A stretch of DNA of 61,526 nucleotides from Chloroflexota bacterium. Its GTDB lineage: Bacteria > Chloroflexota > Limnocylindria > Limnocylindrales > CSP1-4. How positions within the stretch are numbered: position 1 is the stretch's first letter; every line of letters starts with the position of its first letter. Below the pieces are notes generated by a model, which did not search any database, had not been told where the DNA came from, and was given only the letters and a program-made list of their open reading frames with translations. A program made the translations under genes and the position numbers. Location: positions 1-61,526 of the forward strand of contig JAJYGH010000092.1 of NCBI GenBank assembly GCA_021785175.1, written 5' to 3'. Of this stretch, positions 27,596 through 35,662 are shown in pieces.

Positions 27596-28771
27596 ATGCG
27601 ACTCGCGAAGCGCATGGAGGGCATCGGAACCGAAACCGCGTTCGAGGCCTCGGCCCGGGCACGCGCGCTCGAGGCGACCGGCGTCGACGTGGTGCACCTC
27701 GAGATCGGCGAGCCCGACTTCGACACGCCCGCCAACATCCGCGCGGCCGCGCAGCGCGCGCTGGACCGCGGCCGGACGCACTACGCGCCGTTCCCCGGCA
27801 TCCCCGAGCTGCGCGCGGCGATCGCGGCCGACGCGACGAAGCGGAAGGGCTTCGAGGTCACGCCCGATCACGTGTTCGTGACCGTCGGCGGCAAGGGCGT
27901 GATGCTCTACGCGATCGAGGCGCTCATCGACCCGGGCGACGAGGCGATCGTGCCGGATCCCGGGTACCCGATCTACGAATCGCTCGTGCGGTTCATGGGC
28001 GGCACGCCCGTGCCGATCCCGCTCCGCCAGTCGAACGGCTTCCGGCTCGACGTCGACGAGCTCGCATCGCTCATCACGCCGCGAACCCGCCTGCTCGTGC
28101 TCAACTCGCCGGCGAACCCGACGGGCGGTGTCCTCACGCGCGGCGACCTCGAGCAGATCGCGGAGCTCGCCCAACGCCACGACCTGGTCGTGCTGGCAGA
28201 CGAGATCTACGGCCGCATCCTGTACGAGGGCGAGCACGTCTCGATCGCGAGCCTGCCGGGCATGGCCGAGCGGACGATCGTGCTGGACGGCTTCTCCAAG
28301 ACGTACGCGATGACGGGCTGGCGGCTGGGCTACGCGATCGTGCCCGAGTCGCTCGCCTTCGCGTTCGGGCGCCTGCTGATCAACAGCGTCTCCTGCGTCT
28401 CGACGTTCGAGCAGGACGGCGCGGTCGAGGCGCTCACCGGGCCGCAGGACGCGGTGGACGCGATGGTCGCCGAGTTCCACGCGCGCCGCGACCTCATCGT
28501 GGACGGCCTCAACCAGATCACCGGCGTCACGTGCCTGCGGCCGGCAGGCGCCTTCTACGTGTTCCCCGACGTTTCCGGGACGGGGCTGTCCGGCGCCGAG
28601 TTCGCGAACCGGCTCCTGTACGAGGCCGGCGTGTCCGGGCTCGCGGGGACGGCGTTCGGCGGCGTCGGCGTGGGCCACATCCGCCTCTCGTACGCGAACT
28701 CGCAGCAGAACATCCGCAAGGCGCTCGACCGGATGGCGCAGTTCGTCGCCGGGCTCAAGGTGCCGGCATAG
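27596..28771 (+). CDS. PLP-dependent class I/II aminotransferase (aspartate aminotransferase-like)
   Basis: 391 residues, fold type I. Visible elements are EIGEPDFDTP, the segment NSPANPTGGVL, the Asp/Tyr pair in LADEIYGRILY and the Schiff-base lysine in DGFSKTYAMTGWRLGY, with the carboxylate-binding Arg in HIRLSYANS. I place the start at ATG 27596, since GGAGG sits 8 nt upstream. The earlier ATG at 27581 has no Shine-Dalgarno and abuts the operator. In this context it may transaminate an amino or oxo acid released from the purine skeleton (for example glyoxylate/glycine or oxaloacetate/aspartate); the substrate is unknown. Confidence 0.9.
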   Translation: MRLAKRMEGIGTETAFEASARARALEATGVDVVHLEIGEPDFDTPANIRAAAQRALDRGRTHYAPFPGIPELRAAIAADATKRKGFEVTPDHVFVTVGGKGVMLYAIEALIDPGDEAIVPDPGYPIYESLVRFMGGTPVPIPLRQSNGFRLDVDELASLITPRTRLLVLNSPANPTGGVLTRGDLEQIAELAQRHDLVVLADEIYGRILYEGEHVSIASLPGMAERTIVLDGFSKTYAMTGWRLGYAIVPESLAFAFGRLLINSVSCVSTFEQDGAVEALTGPQDAVDAMVAEFHARRDLIVDGLNQITGVTCLRPAGAFYVFPDVSGTGLSGAEFANRLLYEAGVSGLAGTAFGGVGVGHIRLSYANSQQNIRKALDRMAQFVAGLKVPA

Positions 28772-28831
28772 GCACGGCGTGACGGGCGAGGATCGAACGA
28801 CGACGAGCAAGGCAGTCGAGAGGTGACGGAG

Positions 28832-31234
28832 ATGGCCCATGCAAGCCCGCCCGCCGGGGCAGCGATCGAGCGTCCGGCGGCGAGCGCGGTCGACGAGCTC
28901 TTCGCGGAGTCGGAGCGCCAGTTCGACGACTGGGAGGTCGTCAAGGACGTCGTCGACGAGCTGCTCGACCTCTCCCTGAACTACCGCCAGTCGGGGCATC
29001 CGGGCGGCAGCCGGTCGAAGGTCCACCTGTTCCTGTCGCTGCTGCTGTCGGGTGCGATGCGCTGGGACATCCGGAAGCCGTGGCGGACGTACACGGACCG
29101 CTTCGTGCTCTCGGCCGGCCACACGGTGCCCCTCGTCTACACGACCCTCGCCGCCCTCAACGAGACCCTCCGGGCCCGGCACGAGTGGACGGGCGACGAG
29201 CGCTTCGCCTTCCCCGACGGCGGACGCTGGGCGCTGACATGGGAGGATCTGCCCGGCCTGCGCCACCGCGGCGGCCTCCCGGGCCACGCCGAGATGGAGG
29301 GCAAGACCCTCTTCCTGAAGTTCAACACGGGACCGTCCGGCCACGGCATGCCGCCGGCCGCGGGTGAGGCGCTGGCCCTGAAGCTCGCCGGCTGCGAGGA
29401 CGTCCGCGTCTTCGCGGTCGAGGGCGAGGGCGGCCTCACGCCCGGGGCCAGCCACGAGACGCGCAACGCGGCCTGGGGTCTCGGGCTCTCCAATCTCGTC
29501 TTCCTCGTCGACTGGAACGACTTCGGGATCGACGAGTTCGCGGCGTCGTCCGTCGTGCCGGGGACGCCCGAGACCTGGTTCGGGGCGTACGACTGGCGGG
29601 TCACGGGCGCACCCGACGGGATGTCCTGGGCGCCGGTGACGCGGGCCGTGCTCGAGGCGGCCCGCGGCGAGAACCCCGGCGGGCGGCCGTCGATGGCGTG
29701 GTTCCGCACCCGCAAGGGCCGTGGCTACGGCAAGTACGACTACAGGAGCCACGGCTCACCCCACGCCATGAACGCGCCGGAGTTCTGGGCGATCCGGCAC
29801 GAGTTCATGGAGCAGTACGGGGTCGCGTACGAGGGCGTCGACGAGCCGGCGCCGAAGGATCCCGCGGAGGTGGCGCGCCAGGCCGAGGCGAACCTGCGGA
29901 TCGCGATCGGGGCCCTGCGCAGCCGGCGCGACGTGGTCGAGGCGATCTCCGACCGGCTGGTCGAGCTGGCCGGCCGCGTGCCGACGCACGTCCCGACCTT
30001 CCGGCTCGGCGGAAAGGGCGCCCGGCTCTTCGAGGATCCCCGCCTGCTCGATTTCCGGTCGTATCCGGCCGCGATGTGGAAGAAGCCCGGTGAGAAGGCA
30101 CCGAACCGCGCCGGGCTCGCGACGTGGGGCTCGTGGGTCAACTCGTTCGCGAGGACCGAGTACGGGCGCCCGCTCGTCATCGCCGCGTCCGCCGACCTCG
30201 CCGAATCGACGAACCTCGCCGGGTTCGCCAAGGGCTTCGGCGACGCCGAGGGCTGGGGCTGGTACCAGCGCGACACGAACCCGACCGGGACGCTCCTGCC
30301 GACCGAGATCACGGAGTTCACGAACGCCGGGATGATGGTGGGGCTCGCGACGGTCAACTTCGCCGACGATCCGATGGCCGCGTTCAACGGCTTCTGGGGC
30401 GCGTGCTCGACGTACGGATCGTTCTCGTATCTCAAGTACGGCCCGATGCGCCTCTTCAGCCAGCTCGCCCAGGACACGCAGCTGAAGCTGGGCAAGGTCA
30501 TCTGGGTGGCCGGGCACTCCGGGCCGGAGACCGCGGAGGACTCGCGCACCCACTTCGGGATCTTCGCGCCCGCCGTCACCCAGCTCTTCCCCGAGGGGCA
30601 CGTCATCGACCTGCACCCGTGGGAGTACAACGAGGTGCCCGTGGTGCTGGCCGCGGCGCTGTCGCAGTCCGCGCCGATCGTCGCGCTCCACCTCACGCGG
30701 CCGCCGATCGAGATCCCCGACCGCGACGCGCTCGGGATCCCGTCGCACTTCGAGGCCGCCCGCGGGGCGTACGTCATGCGCCCGTTCCGGCCGGATCTGG
30801 CGCCGTTGGGGACCGTCTTCGTGCAGGGCACGACGAGCACGGCGAACGTCGTGAAGATCCTTCCCGACCTGGACCGCGAGGGCCTCAACGTCAAGGTCGT
30901 GGCGGCCGTCAGCCCGCAGCTGTTCCGGCTCCAGCCGGTCGACTACCGCGAGCGGACCGTCAGCCCGGCCGATCGCGTGGACGGGATGGCCATCACGAAC
31001 CGGTCGGCGCGCTTCATGCGCGACTGGGTCGACGGGCCGGAGGCGCTCGAGTACTCGATGGGCGCTGACTGGGACGACCGCTGGCGCACGGGCGGCAGCG
31101 TGGACGAGGTCATGGACGAGGCGCACCTGACGCCCGCGTACATCCTGGCCGGGATCGAGCGCTTCGTGCGCGAGCGCGAGGCGCGGCTGGCGCGGATTCG
31201 CGGCGCGCTCGATGCCGCGGATCGGCCGAGGTAG
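28832..31234 (+). CDS. Transketolase-like thiamine diphosphate enzyme (single chain, about 800 residues)
   Basis: 800 residues from ATG 28832. The N-terminal ThDP domain has LNYRQSGHPGGSRSKVHLFL and GPSGHGMPPAAGEAL. The cofactor motif usually written GDG...N appears as EGEGGLTPGASHETRNAAWG followed by FLVDWNDFGID. Pyrimidine-binding and C-terminal domains follow (EITEFTNAGMMVGLATVNFA; HVIDLHPWEYNEVPVVLAAA). It is related to transketolase and 2-oxoacid dehydrogenase E1 but is not a standard member of either. No pentose-phosphate genes are near. It may condense or split a C2/C3 intermediate of purine breakdown. ATG 28832 is preferred over GTG 28823 because GAGAGG is correctly spaced from it. 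Confidence 0.82.
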   Translation: MAHASPPAGAAIERPAASAVDELFAESERQFDDWEVVKDVVDELLDLSLNYRQSGHPGGSRSKVHLFLSLLLSGAMRWDIRKPWRTYTDRFVLSAGHTVPLVYTTLAALNETLRARHEWTGDERFAFPDGGRWALTWEDLPGLRHRGGLPGHAEMEGKTLFLKFNTGPSGHGMPPAAGEALALKLAGCEDVRVFAVEGEGGLTPGASHETRNAAWGLGLSNLVFLVDWNDFGIDEFAASSVVPGTPETWFGAYDWRVTGAPDGMSWAPVTRAVLEAARGENPGGRPSMAWFRTRKGRGYGKYDYRSHGSPHAMNAPEFWAIRHEFMEQYGVAYEGVDEPAPKDPAEVARQAEANLRIAIGALRSRRDVVEAISDRLVELAGRVPTHVPTFRLGGKGARLFEDPRLLDFRSYPAAMWKKPGEKAPNRAGLATWGSWVNSFARTEYGRPLVIAASADLAESTNLAGFAKGFGDAEGWGWYQRDTNPTGTLLPTEITEFTNAGMMVGLATVNFADDPMAAFNGFWGACSTYGSFSYLKYGPMRLFSQLAQDTQLKLGKVIWVAGHSGPETAEDSRTHFGIFAPAVTQLFPEGHVIDLHPWEYNEVPVVLAAALSQSAPIVALHLTRPPIEIPDRDALGIPSHFEAARGAYVMRPFRPDLAPLGTVFVQGTTSTANVVKILPDLDREGLNVKVVAAVSPQLFRLQPVDYRERTVSPADRVDGMAITNRSARFMRDWVDGPEALEYSMGADWDDRWRTGGSVDEVMDEAHLTPAYILAGIERFVREREARLARIRGALDAADRPR

Positions 31235-31424
31235 AGCCACCGGCGCGCGCAGACGGCCGGAGCGGCCGCAACCACACGATCCGGCCCGCGGACGCGATCC
31301 GGCCGCGGGCGCACTGGAGGGCCGGCACCGCCGCGAGGCAGATCCCGAAGGGGCCGGCACCGCCGGGCGACCCCGGCGGCGAACACGGGCAGACGGCAGC
31401 ACAGGCAACGAGGTAGAGGACCAG

Positions 31425-32924
31425 ATGCAGCGACTCGGACTGGAGAAGGAGCTCGTCGACGCGAGCGTCTACGACAACACGGTGGAGCGCTTCCGCCAGC
31501 AACGGATCGCGCTGCCGACGTTCGCGCAGCTCGCCGATCCGTCGCTGGTCCCGGGCAGCGTCCGGGCCGCGCTCGGCGCGGTCGGGCCCGACGATGCGAG
31601 CCCGCTGAACCTGTTCCGCGTGAACTGGTACAACGACCCGTCGCGCTGCGGCCTGCAGGATGTGCCGGCGTACGTCGACCTCCCGAAGTCGCTCACCGGC
31701 GTCGACGCCCGGATCGTCGTGGCGATCGGCGATCGCTTCCCGATGATCAACGCGCACAAGGTGCTCGCGGCCTACGGCTGCCTGGCACCGCGCGTCATCA
31801 CCGGCCAGTTCGACCCGACCCATCACCGCGCCATCTGGCCTTCGACCGGCAACTACTGCCGCGGCGGCGTCGCGATCTCGCGGATCATGGCCTGCCGGGG
31901 CGTCGCGGTCCTGCCCGAGGGGATGAGCCAGGAGCGCTTCGATTGGCTCGAGCGCTGGGTCGTCGACTCCTCCGACATCATCCGGACGCCGGGCACGGAG
32001 AGCAACGTCAAGGAGATCTACGACAAGTGCAACGAGCTCTCCCTCGACCCTGAGAACGTCATCTTCAACCAGTTCTCGGAGTTCGGGAACCACATCGTCC
32101 ACTACCTCGCGACGGGCAGGGCGCTCGAGCGCGTGTTCGAGACGATGCAGGCGGAGCAGCCGAACCTGACGCTGCGCGCGTTCATCTCCGCGACCGGGTC
32201 GGCCGGCACGATCGCCGCCGGCGACTACCTGAAGGAGCACCTCGGCTCCCTGACGGTGGCCGTCGAGGCCCTCGAGTGCCCGACGCTCATCGAGAACGGC
32301 TTCGGCGAGCACAACATCCAGGGGATCGGCGACAAGCACATCCCGCTCATCCACAACGTCATGGCGACCGACGTCGCGCTGGCGCTGTCGGACCGCGCGA
32401 CGGACCGCCTCGGCGTCCTGTTCAACACGCCGGTCGGCCGTGCCTACCTCGCCGACCGCCGGGGCGTCCCGGCGGCCACGCTCGACGCGCTGTCCTCGCT
32501 GGGGCTGTCGAGCATCGCGAACGTGCTCGGCGCCATCAAGACCGCGAAGTACTACGAGATGGGCCCGGACGACGTCATCGTGACGGTGGCCACGGACGGC
32601 GCGGCGATGTACCACAGCGAGCGCGAGATCGCGGTCGGGAAGTACTTCGGCGGCGAGTTCGACACGGTTGGCGCCGGCGAGGTCTTCGGCGAGCACATCC
32701 TGGGCACGACCACGGACAACCTGCTCGAGCTGACCCGCAAGGATCGCGAGCGGATCTTCAACCTCGGGTACTACACGTGGGTCGAGCAGCAGGGGGTCTC
32801 GATCGAGGAGTTCAAGGTCCGCAAGGACCCGGCGTTCTGGACGGAGATGCGCTCGATCGTGGCCGACTGGGATCGCATGATCGACGAGTTCAACGGCCGG
32901 ACCGGAGTGCTGGAGACGTTGTGA
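31425..32924 (+). CDS. Fold-type-II PLP enzyme, YgeX (diaminopropionate ammonia-lyase)-like
   Basis: 499 residues. The likely Schiff-base lysine is in FPMINAHKVLAAYG, which parallels GLNAFKMLGG of E. coli YgeX. The segment STGNYCRGGVAISRIMACRG followed by VAVLPEGMSQERFD parallels TTDGNHGRGVAWAAQQLG and MPKGSAQERVD of YgeX. It is about 100 residues longer than YgeX, mainly at both ends. YgeX cleaves 2,3-diaminopropionate to pyruvate and two ammonia and belongs to the anaerobic urate cluster, so a related ammonia-lyase step is plausible here. The ATG at 31425 follows GTAGAGGA. It overlaps the next PLP gene by GTGA, suggesting joint function. The exact reaction is not proven. Confidence 0.75.
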   Translation: MQRLGLEKELVDASVYDNTVERFRQQRIALPTFAQLADPSLVPGSVRAALGAVGPDDASPLNLFRVNWYNDPSRCGLQDVPAYVDLPKSLTGVDARIVVAIGDRFPMINAHKVLAAYGCLAPRVITGQFDPTHHRAIWPSTGNYCRGGVAISRIMACRGVAVLPEGMSQERFDWLERWVVDSSDIIRTPGTESNVKEIYDKCNELSLDPENVIFNQFSEFGNHIVHYLATGRALERVFETMQAEQPNLTLRAFISATGSAGTIAAGDYLKEHLGSLTVAVEALECPTLIENGFGEHNIQGIGDKHIPLIHNVMATDVALALSDRATDRLGVLFNTPVGRAYLADRRGVPAATLDALSSLGLSSIANVLGAIKTAKYYEMGPDDVIVTVATDGAAMYHSEREIAVGKYFGGEFDTVGAGEVFGEHILGTTTDNLLELTRKDRERIFNLGYYTWVEQQGVSIEEFKVRKDPAFWTEMRSIVADWDRMIDEFNGRTGVLETL

Positions 32925-34456
32925 GCGCGATCGGCGGCGACGACCGGTCGCTCGGCGGCGATCGGTCGCCCGGTGGGCAGTCCTCGCCCGGAACGGGGGC
33001 ACCGGCCGCCGCCTCGTCCTCCGTCGCCACGTTCGGGCCGCTCGCGAGCACGCTCGTCTGCGCGGGTTGCGGTGCCTCGCCCGATCCGCGCGACCCGTAC
33101 CCGTTCCGCTGCCCGAACGCGGGCTCGGGGGACGTCGACCACGTCCTGCGCCGGCACCTCGTGGCGGACTCCGTCGCGTTCCCGGCGCCCGCCGACGCCG
33201 CAGCCGAACCGAACCCGTACCTCGCGTACCGGGCGCTGTTCCACGCGTACCACCTGGCGCGCGCCGGCGGCATGTCCGACGAGGAGTACCGCGACCTCGT
33301 CGCGGGGCTCGATGAGGCCGTGGCGGGCGTCGACGGGCACGGGTTCGTCGCGACGCCGTTCGCCCGTGCCGCCGCGCTCAGCGAGCGGCTCGGGTTCGCG
33401 GCCGACGGCGGCGTCTGGGTCAAGGACGAGACCGGCAACGTCTCGGGGTCGCACAAGGCCCGCCACTTGTTCGGGCTGCTCGTGCATCTCGAGGTCGTCG
33501 AGCGGCTCGGGCTCGCGGATCCGGCGCACCGCCCGCATCTCGCGATCGCGTCGTGCGGAAACGCGGCGCTGGCGGCGGCCGTCGTCGCGGCGGCCGGCAG
33601 GCGCGTGCTCGACGTCTTCGTCCCGGTCGACGCGGACCGGGTCGTCGTCGACCGCCTCGCGGCGCTCGGTGCGAACGTGTCCGTGATCCCGCGCGAGCCC
33701 GGCGTGCCCGGCGACCCGACGTACCACGCGCTGAAGCGCGCGCTCGCGGAGGGTGCACTGCCGTTCACGTGCCAGGGCAACGAGAACGGGCTGGCGGTCG
33801 AAGGCGGCTTCACGCTCGGCTACGAGATCGCGACGGCGTCAGCCGGCGCGCCGGCGACGGGCGGCGGGGCGGGCCAGGCCAGCGGGACGGGCCAGGCCAG
33901 CGGGACGGGCCTCGGGGGACGGGGACTCGACGCCCTCGTCATCCAGGTCGGAGGCGGAGCGCTGGCGAGCGCCGTCATGGAGTCGCTCGACGAGGCGGCC
34001 CGTCTCGGCGCGCTCGGTCGCGTCCCGCGCTTCCACGCCGTCCAGACGCAGGGTGCGTGGCCGCTGCCGCGCGCCTTCGAGCGGCTCTCCGATCGCCTGC
34101 CCCCCGGGGCCGGCCCGGAGGAGCGGCGATCAACGGTGGCGTACGCCTCGACGCACCGCTCGGCGTTCATGTGGCCATGGGAAGCCGAGCCGCACAGCGT
34201 CGCGCACGGCATCCTCGACGACGAGACGTATGACTGGGTCGCGATCGTCGAGGGGCTCCTCGCGACCGGCGGGGGCACCGTCGTCGTCGACGAGGACCGC
34301 CTGGTGGCCGCGAACCGGCTCGCGGTCGAGACGACCGGGATCGACGCCGACGAGACCGGCTCGTCGGGCCTGGCGGGGCTGATGGCGCTGCGGGGGCAGG
34401 GCGCGATCGGCGAGCACGAGCGCGTCGGCGTGCTGTTCACGGGCGTGCGGCGATGA
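32921..34456 (+). CDS. Fold-type-II PLP enzyme, threonine synthase/dehydratase-like
   Basis: 511 residues from GTG 32921. After a low-complexity Gly/Ser/Ala start comes a small zinc-ribbon-like stretch (CAGCGASPDPRDPYPFRC, about residues 47-64) as in threonine synthases. The PLP lysine is in KDETGNVSGSHKARHL (about residues 168-183), and the phosphate or substrate loop is IASCGNAALAAAVV. A Gly/Ala/Gln/Ser-rich insertion (about residues 307-327) is built on a small DNA repeat. Overlap with the YgeX-like gene suggests that the two act on successive amino-acid intermediates. Threonine synthase proper is unlikely because no homoserine genes are nearby. The substrate is not assigned. Confidence 0.78.
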   Translation: MSAIGGDDRSLGGDRSPGGQSSPGTGAPAAASSSVATFGPLASTLVCAGCGASPDPRDPYPFRCPNAGSGDVDHVLRRHLVADSVAFPAPADAAAEPNPYLAYRALFHAYHLARAGGMSDEEYRDLVAGLDEAVAGVDGHGFVATPFARAAALSERLGFAADGGVWVKDETGNVSGSHKARHLFGLLVHLEVVERLGLADPAHRPHLAIASCGNAALAAAVVAAAGRRVLDVFVPVDADRVVVDRLAALGANVSVIPREPGVPGDPTYHALKRALAEGALPFTCQGNENGLAVEGGFTLGYEIATASAGAPATGGGAGQASGTGQASGTGLGGRGLDALVIQVGGGALASAVMESLDEAARLGALGRVPRFHAVQTQGAWPLPRAFERLSDRLPPGAGPEERRSTVAYASTHRSAFMWPWEAEPHSVAHGILDDETYDWVAIVEGLLATGGGTVVVDEDRLVAANRLAVETTGIDADETGSSGLAGLMALRGQGAIGEHERVGVLFTGVRR

Positions 34457-34511
34457 CACGGGCCGCACGACGGCGCCCGCCGGCGCAGTCCGGCGCAGTG
34501 AGGAGGCACGC

Positions 34512-35552
34512 ATGACCGGACAGGAGCTCGTCCCGGGCCAGACCCCGGGCATGGTCTGCGCCCACCACCACATCTACTCGGCACTCGCCCGCGGGATGCC
34601 GGCGCCGCCGATGATCCCTCGCACGTTCCGCCAGATCCTCGAGCAGATCTGGTGGCGCCTGGACACGGCGCTCGACCTCGAGATGCTCGAGGCGTCGGCA
34701 AGGCTGGCGGCGCTCGAGGCGCTCGAGAGCGGCACCACCGCGATCGTCGACCACCACGAGTCGCCCAACGCGATCGAGGGTTCGCTGTCGGTCATCGCCG
34801 AGGCGTGCGCCGAGGTCGGCGTGCGGGTCGTGTGCGCATACGGCGTGACGGACCGGCATGGCCACGATGGTGCCGTGCGCGGGCTCGAGGAGAACCGCCG
34901 CTTCCTGGGGGCCGGCGGCCGCGGGCTGGTGGGGATCCACGCGGCGTTCACCTGCAGCGAGGAGACGCTGGAGGCGGCCGCGGCGCTCGCGAGCGAGCTC
35001 GGCGTCGGCGTGCACGTCCACGTGTGCGAGGGACCCGAGGATGCCGATGCGCCCGCGCGGCTCGCGCCCCTGACGACGCCCGACTGGCTGCTGGCTCACG
35101 GCGTCCACCTGCCGACCGACCACGGCCTCCGCGGCACGATCCTCCACAACCCCTTCTCGAACCTGAACAACTCGGTCGGCTACGCGAATCCCGCCCGCTT
35201 CTCGAACCCGGTCGCGCTCGGGACCGACGGGATCGGCGCGCAGATGATCGAGACCTTCCGGCTCGCGTACGCGCTCCAGCGGTCGGTCGACGTGACCGCG
35301 TCGCCCGAGACGGCGTGGAGCTGGCTGCAGACGGGCTGGGACCTCGTGCCCGAGGCGCGCCAGGATTGCGTCACCTGGTCGTACGAGCCCATGGACCCGT
35401 GGCACATCGCGTTCACGCCGGGGATCCGGCCGCTGCGCGTCGAGGTCGGCGGCGAGCTCGTCTGGGACGAGCACGGCCCGACGAAGGTGGACGCGGGCGA
35501 GATCCGGGCGAAGGCCCGGGAGCAGGCGGCGCGGCTGCACGCGCGGCTGTGA
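34512..35552 (+). CDS. ssnA: SsnA-like amidohydrolase lacking the N-terminal beta-domain
   Basis: 346 residues against 442 in E. coli SsnA. The match starts at residue 14 (GMVCAHHHIYSALARGMPAP) and continues with IWWRLDTALDLEMLEASARL, then SGTTAIVDHHESPNAIEGSL, HVHVCEG, LLAHGVHLP, HNPFSNLNNSVGY and LGTDGIGAQM. All expected metal ligands are therefore present. The roughly 60-residue N-terminal strand domain of SsnA is absent, and the C-terminal domain is abbreviated. The start is well supported by AGGAGG 5 nt upstream, so this is not an artefact of start choice. SsnA is required for urate use in the E. coli cluster and probably opens or deaminates a reduced purine. It sits next to the YgfK-like gene, as in E. 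coli. Confidence 0.87.
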   Translation: MTGQELVPGQTPGMVCAHHHIYSALARGMPAPPMIPRTFRQILEQIWWRLDTALDLEMLEASARLAALEALESGTTAIVDHHESPNAIEGSLSVIAEACAEVGVRVVCAYGVTDRHGHDGAVRGLEENRRFLGAGGRGLVGIHAAFTCSEETLEAAAALASELGVGVHVHVCEGPEDADAPARLAPLTTPDWLLAHGVHLPTDHGLRGTILHNPFSNLNNSVGYANPARFSNPVALGTDGIGAQMIETFRLAYALQRSVDVTASPETAWSWLQTGWDLVPEARQDCVTWSYEPMDPWHIAFTPGIRPLRVEVGGELVWDEHGPTKVDAGEIRAKAREQAARLHARL

Positions 35553-35662
35553 CGGTGCGATGACGGTCGGGGCTCCGGCGGTGCAGTGGGGGCTGCGGAA
35601 TCGCCGGAGACCCGGAACCAGGAACGATGGGCGGCCGTGCGCCGCCGAAGAGGGAGCCCGCG

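Noticed and set aside
33860-33915. Short direct repeat (GGCCAGGCCAGCGGGAC type) inside the second PLP gene as a possible mobile-element scar
   Set aside because: It keeps the frame and only encodes a Gly/Gln/Ala/Ser linker; no target-site duplication or transposase is near.
35572-35662. Earlier in-frame start of the YgfK-like protein at 35627
   Set aside because: The ATG at 35663 has AGAGGGAG at normal spacing and matches the family start; the extra 12 residues do not.
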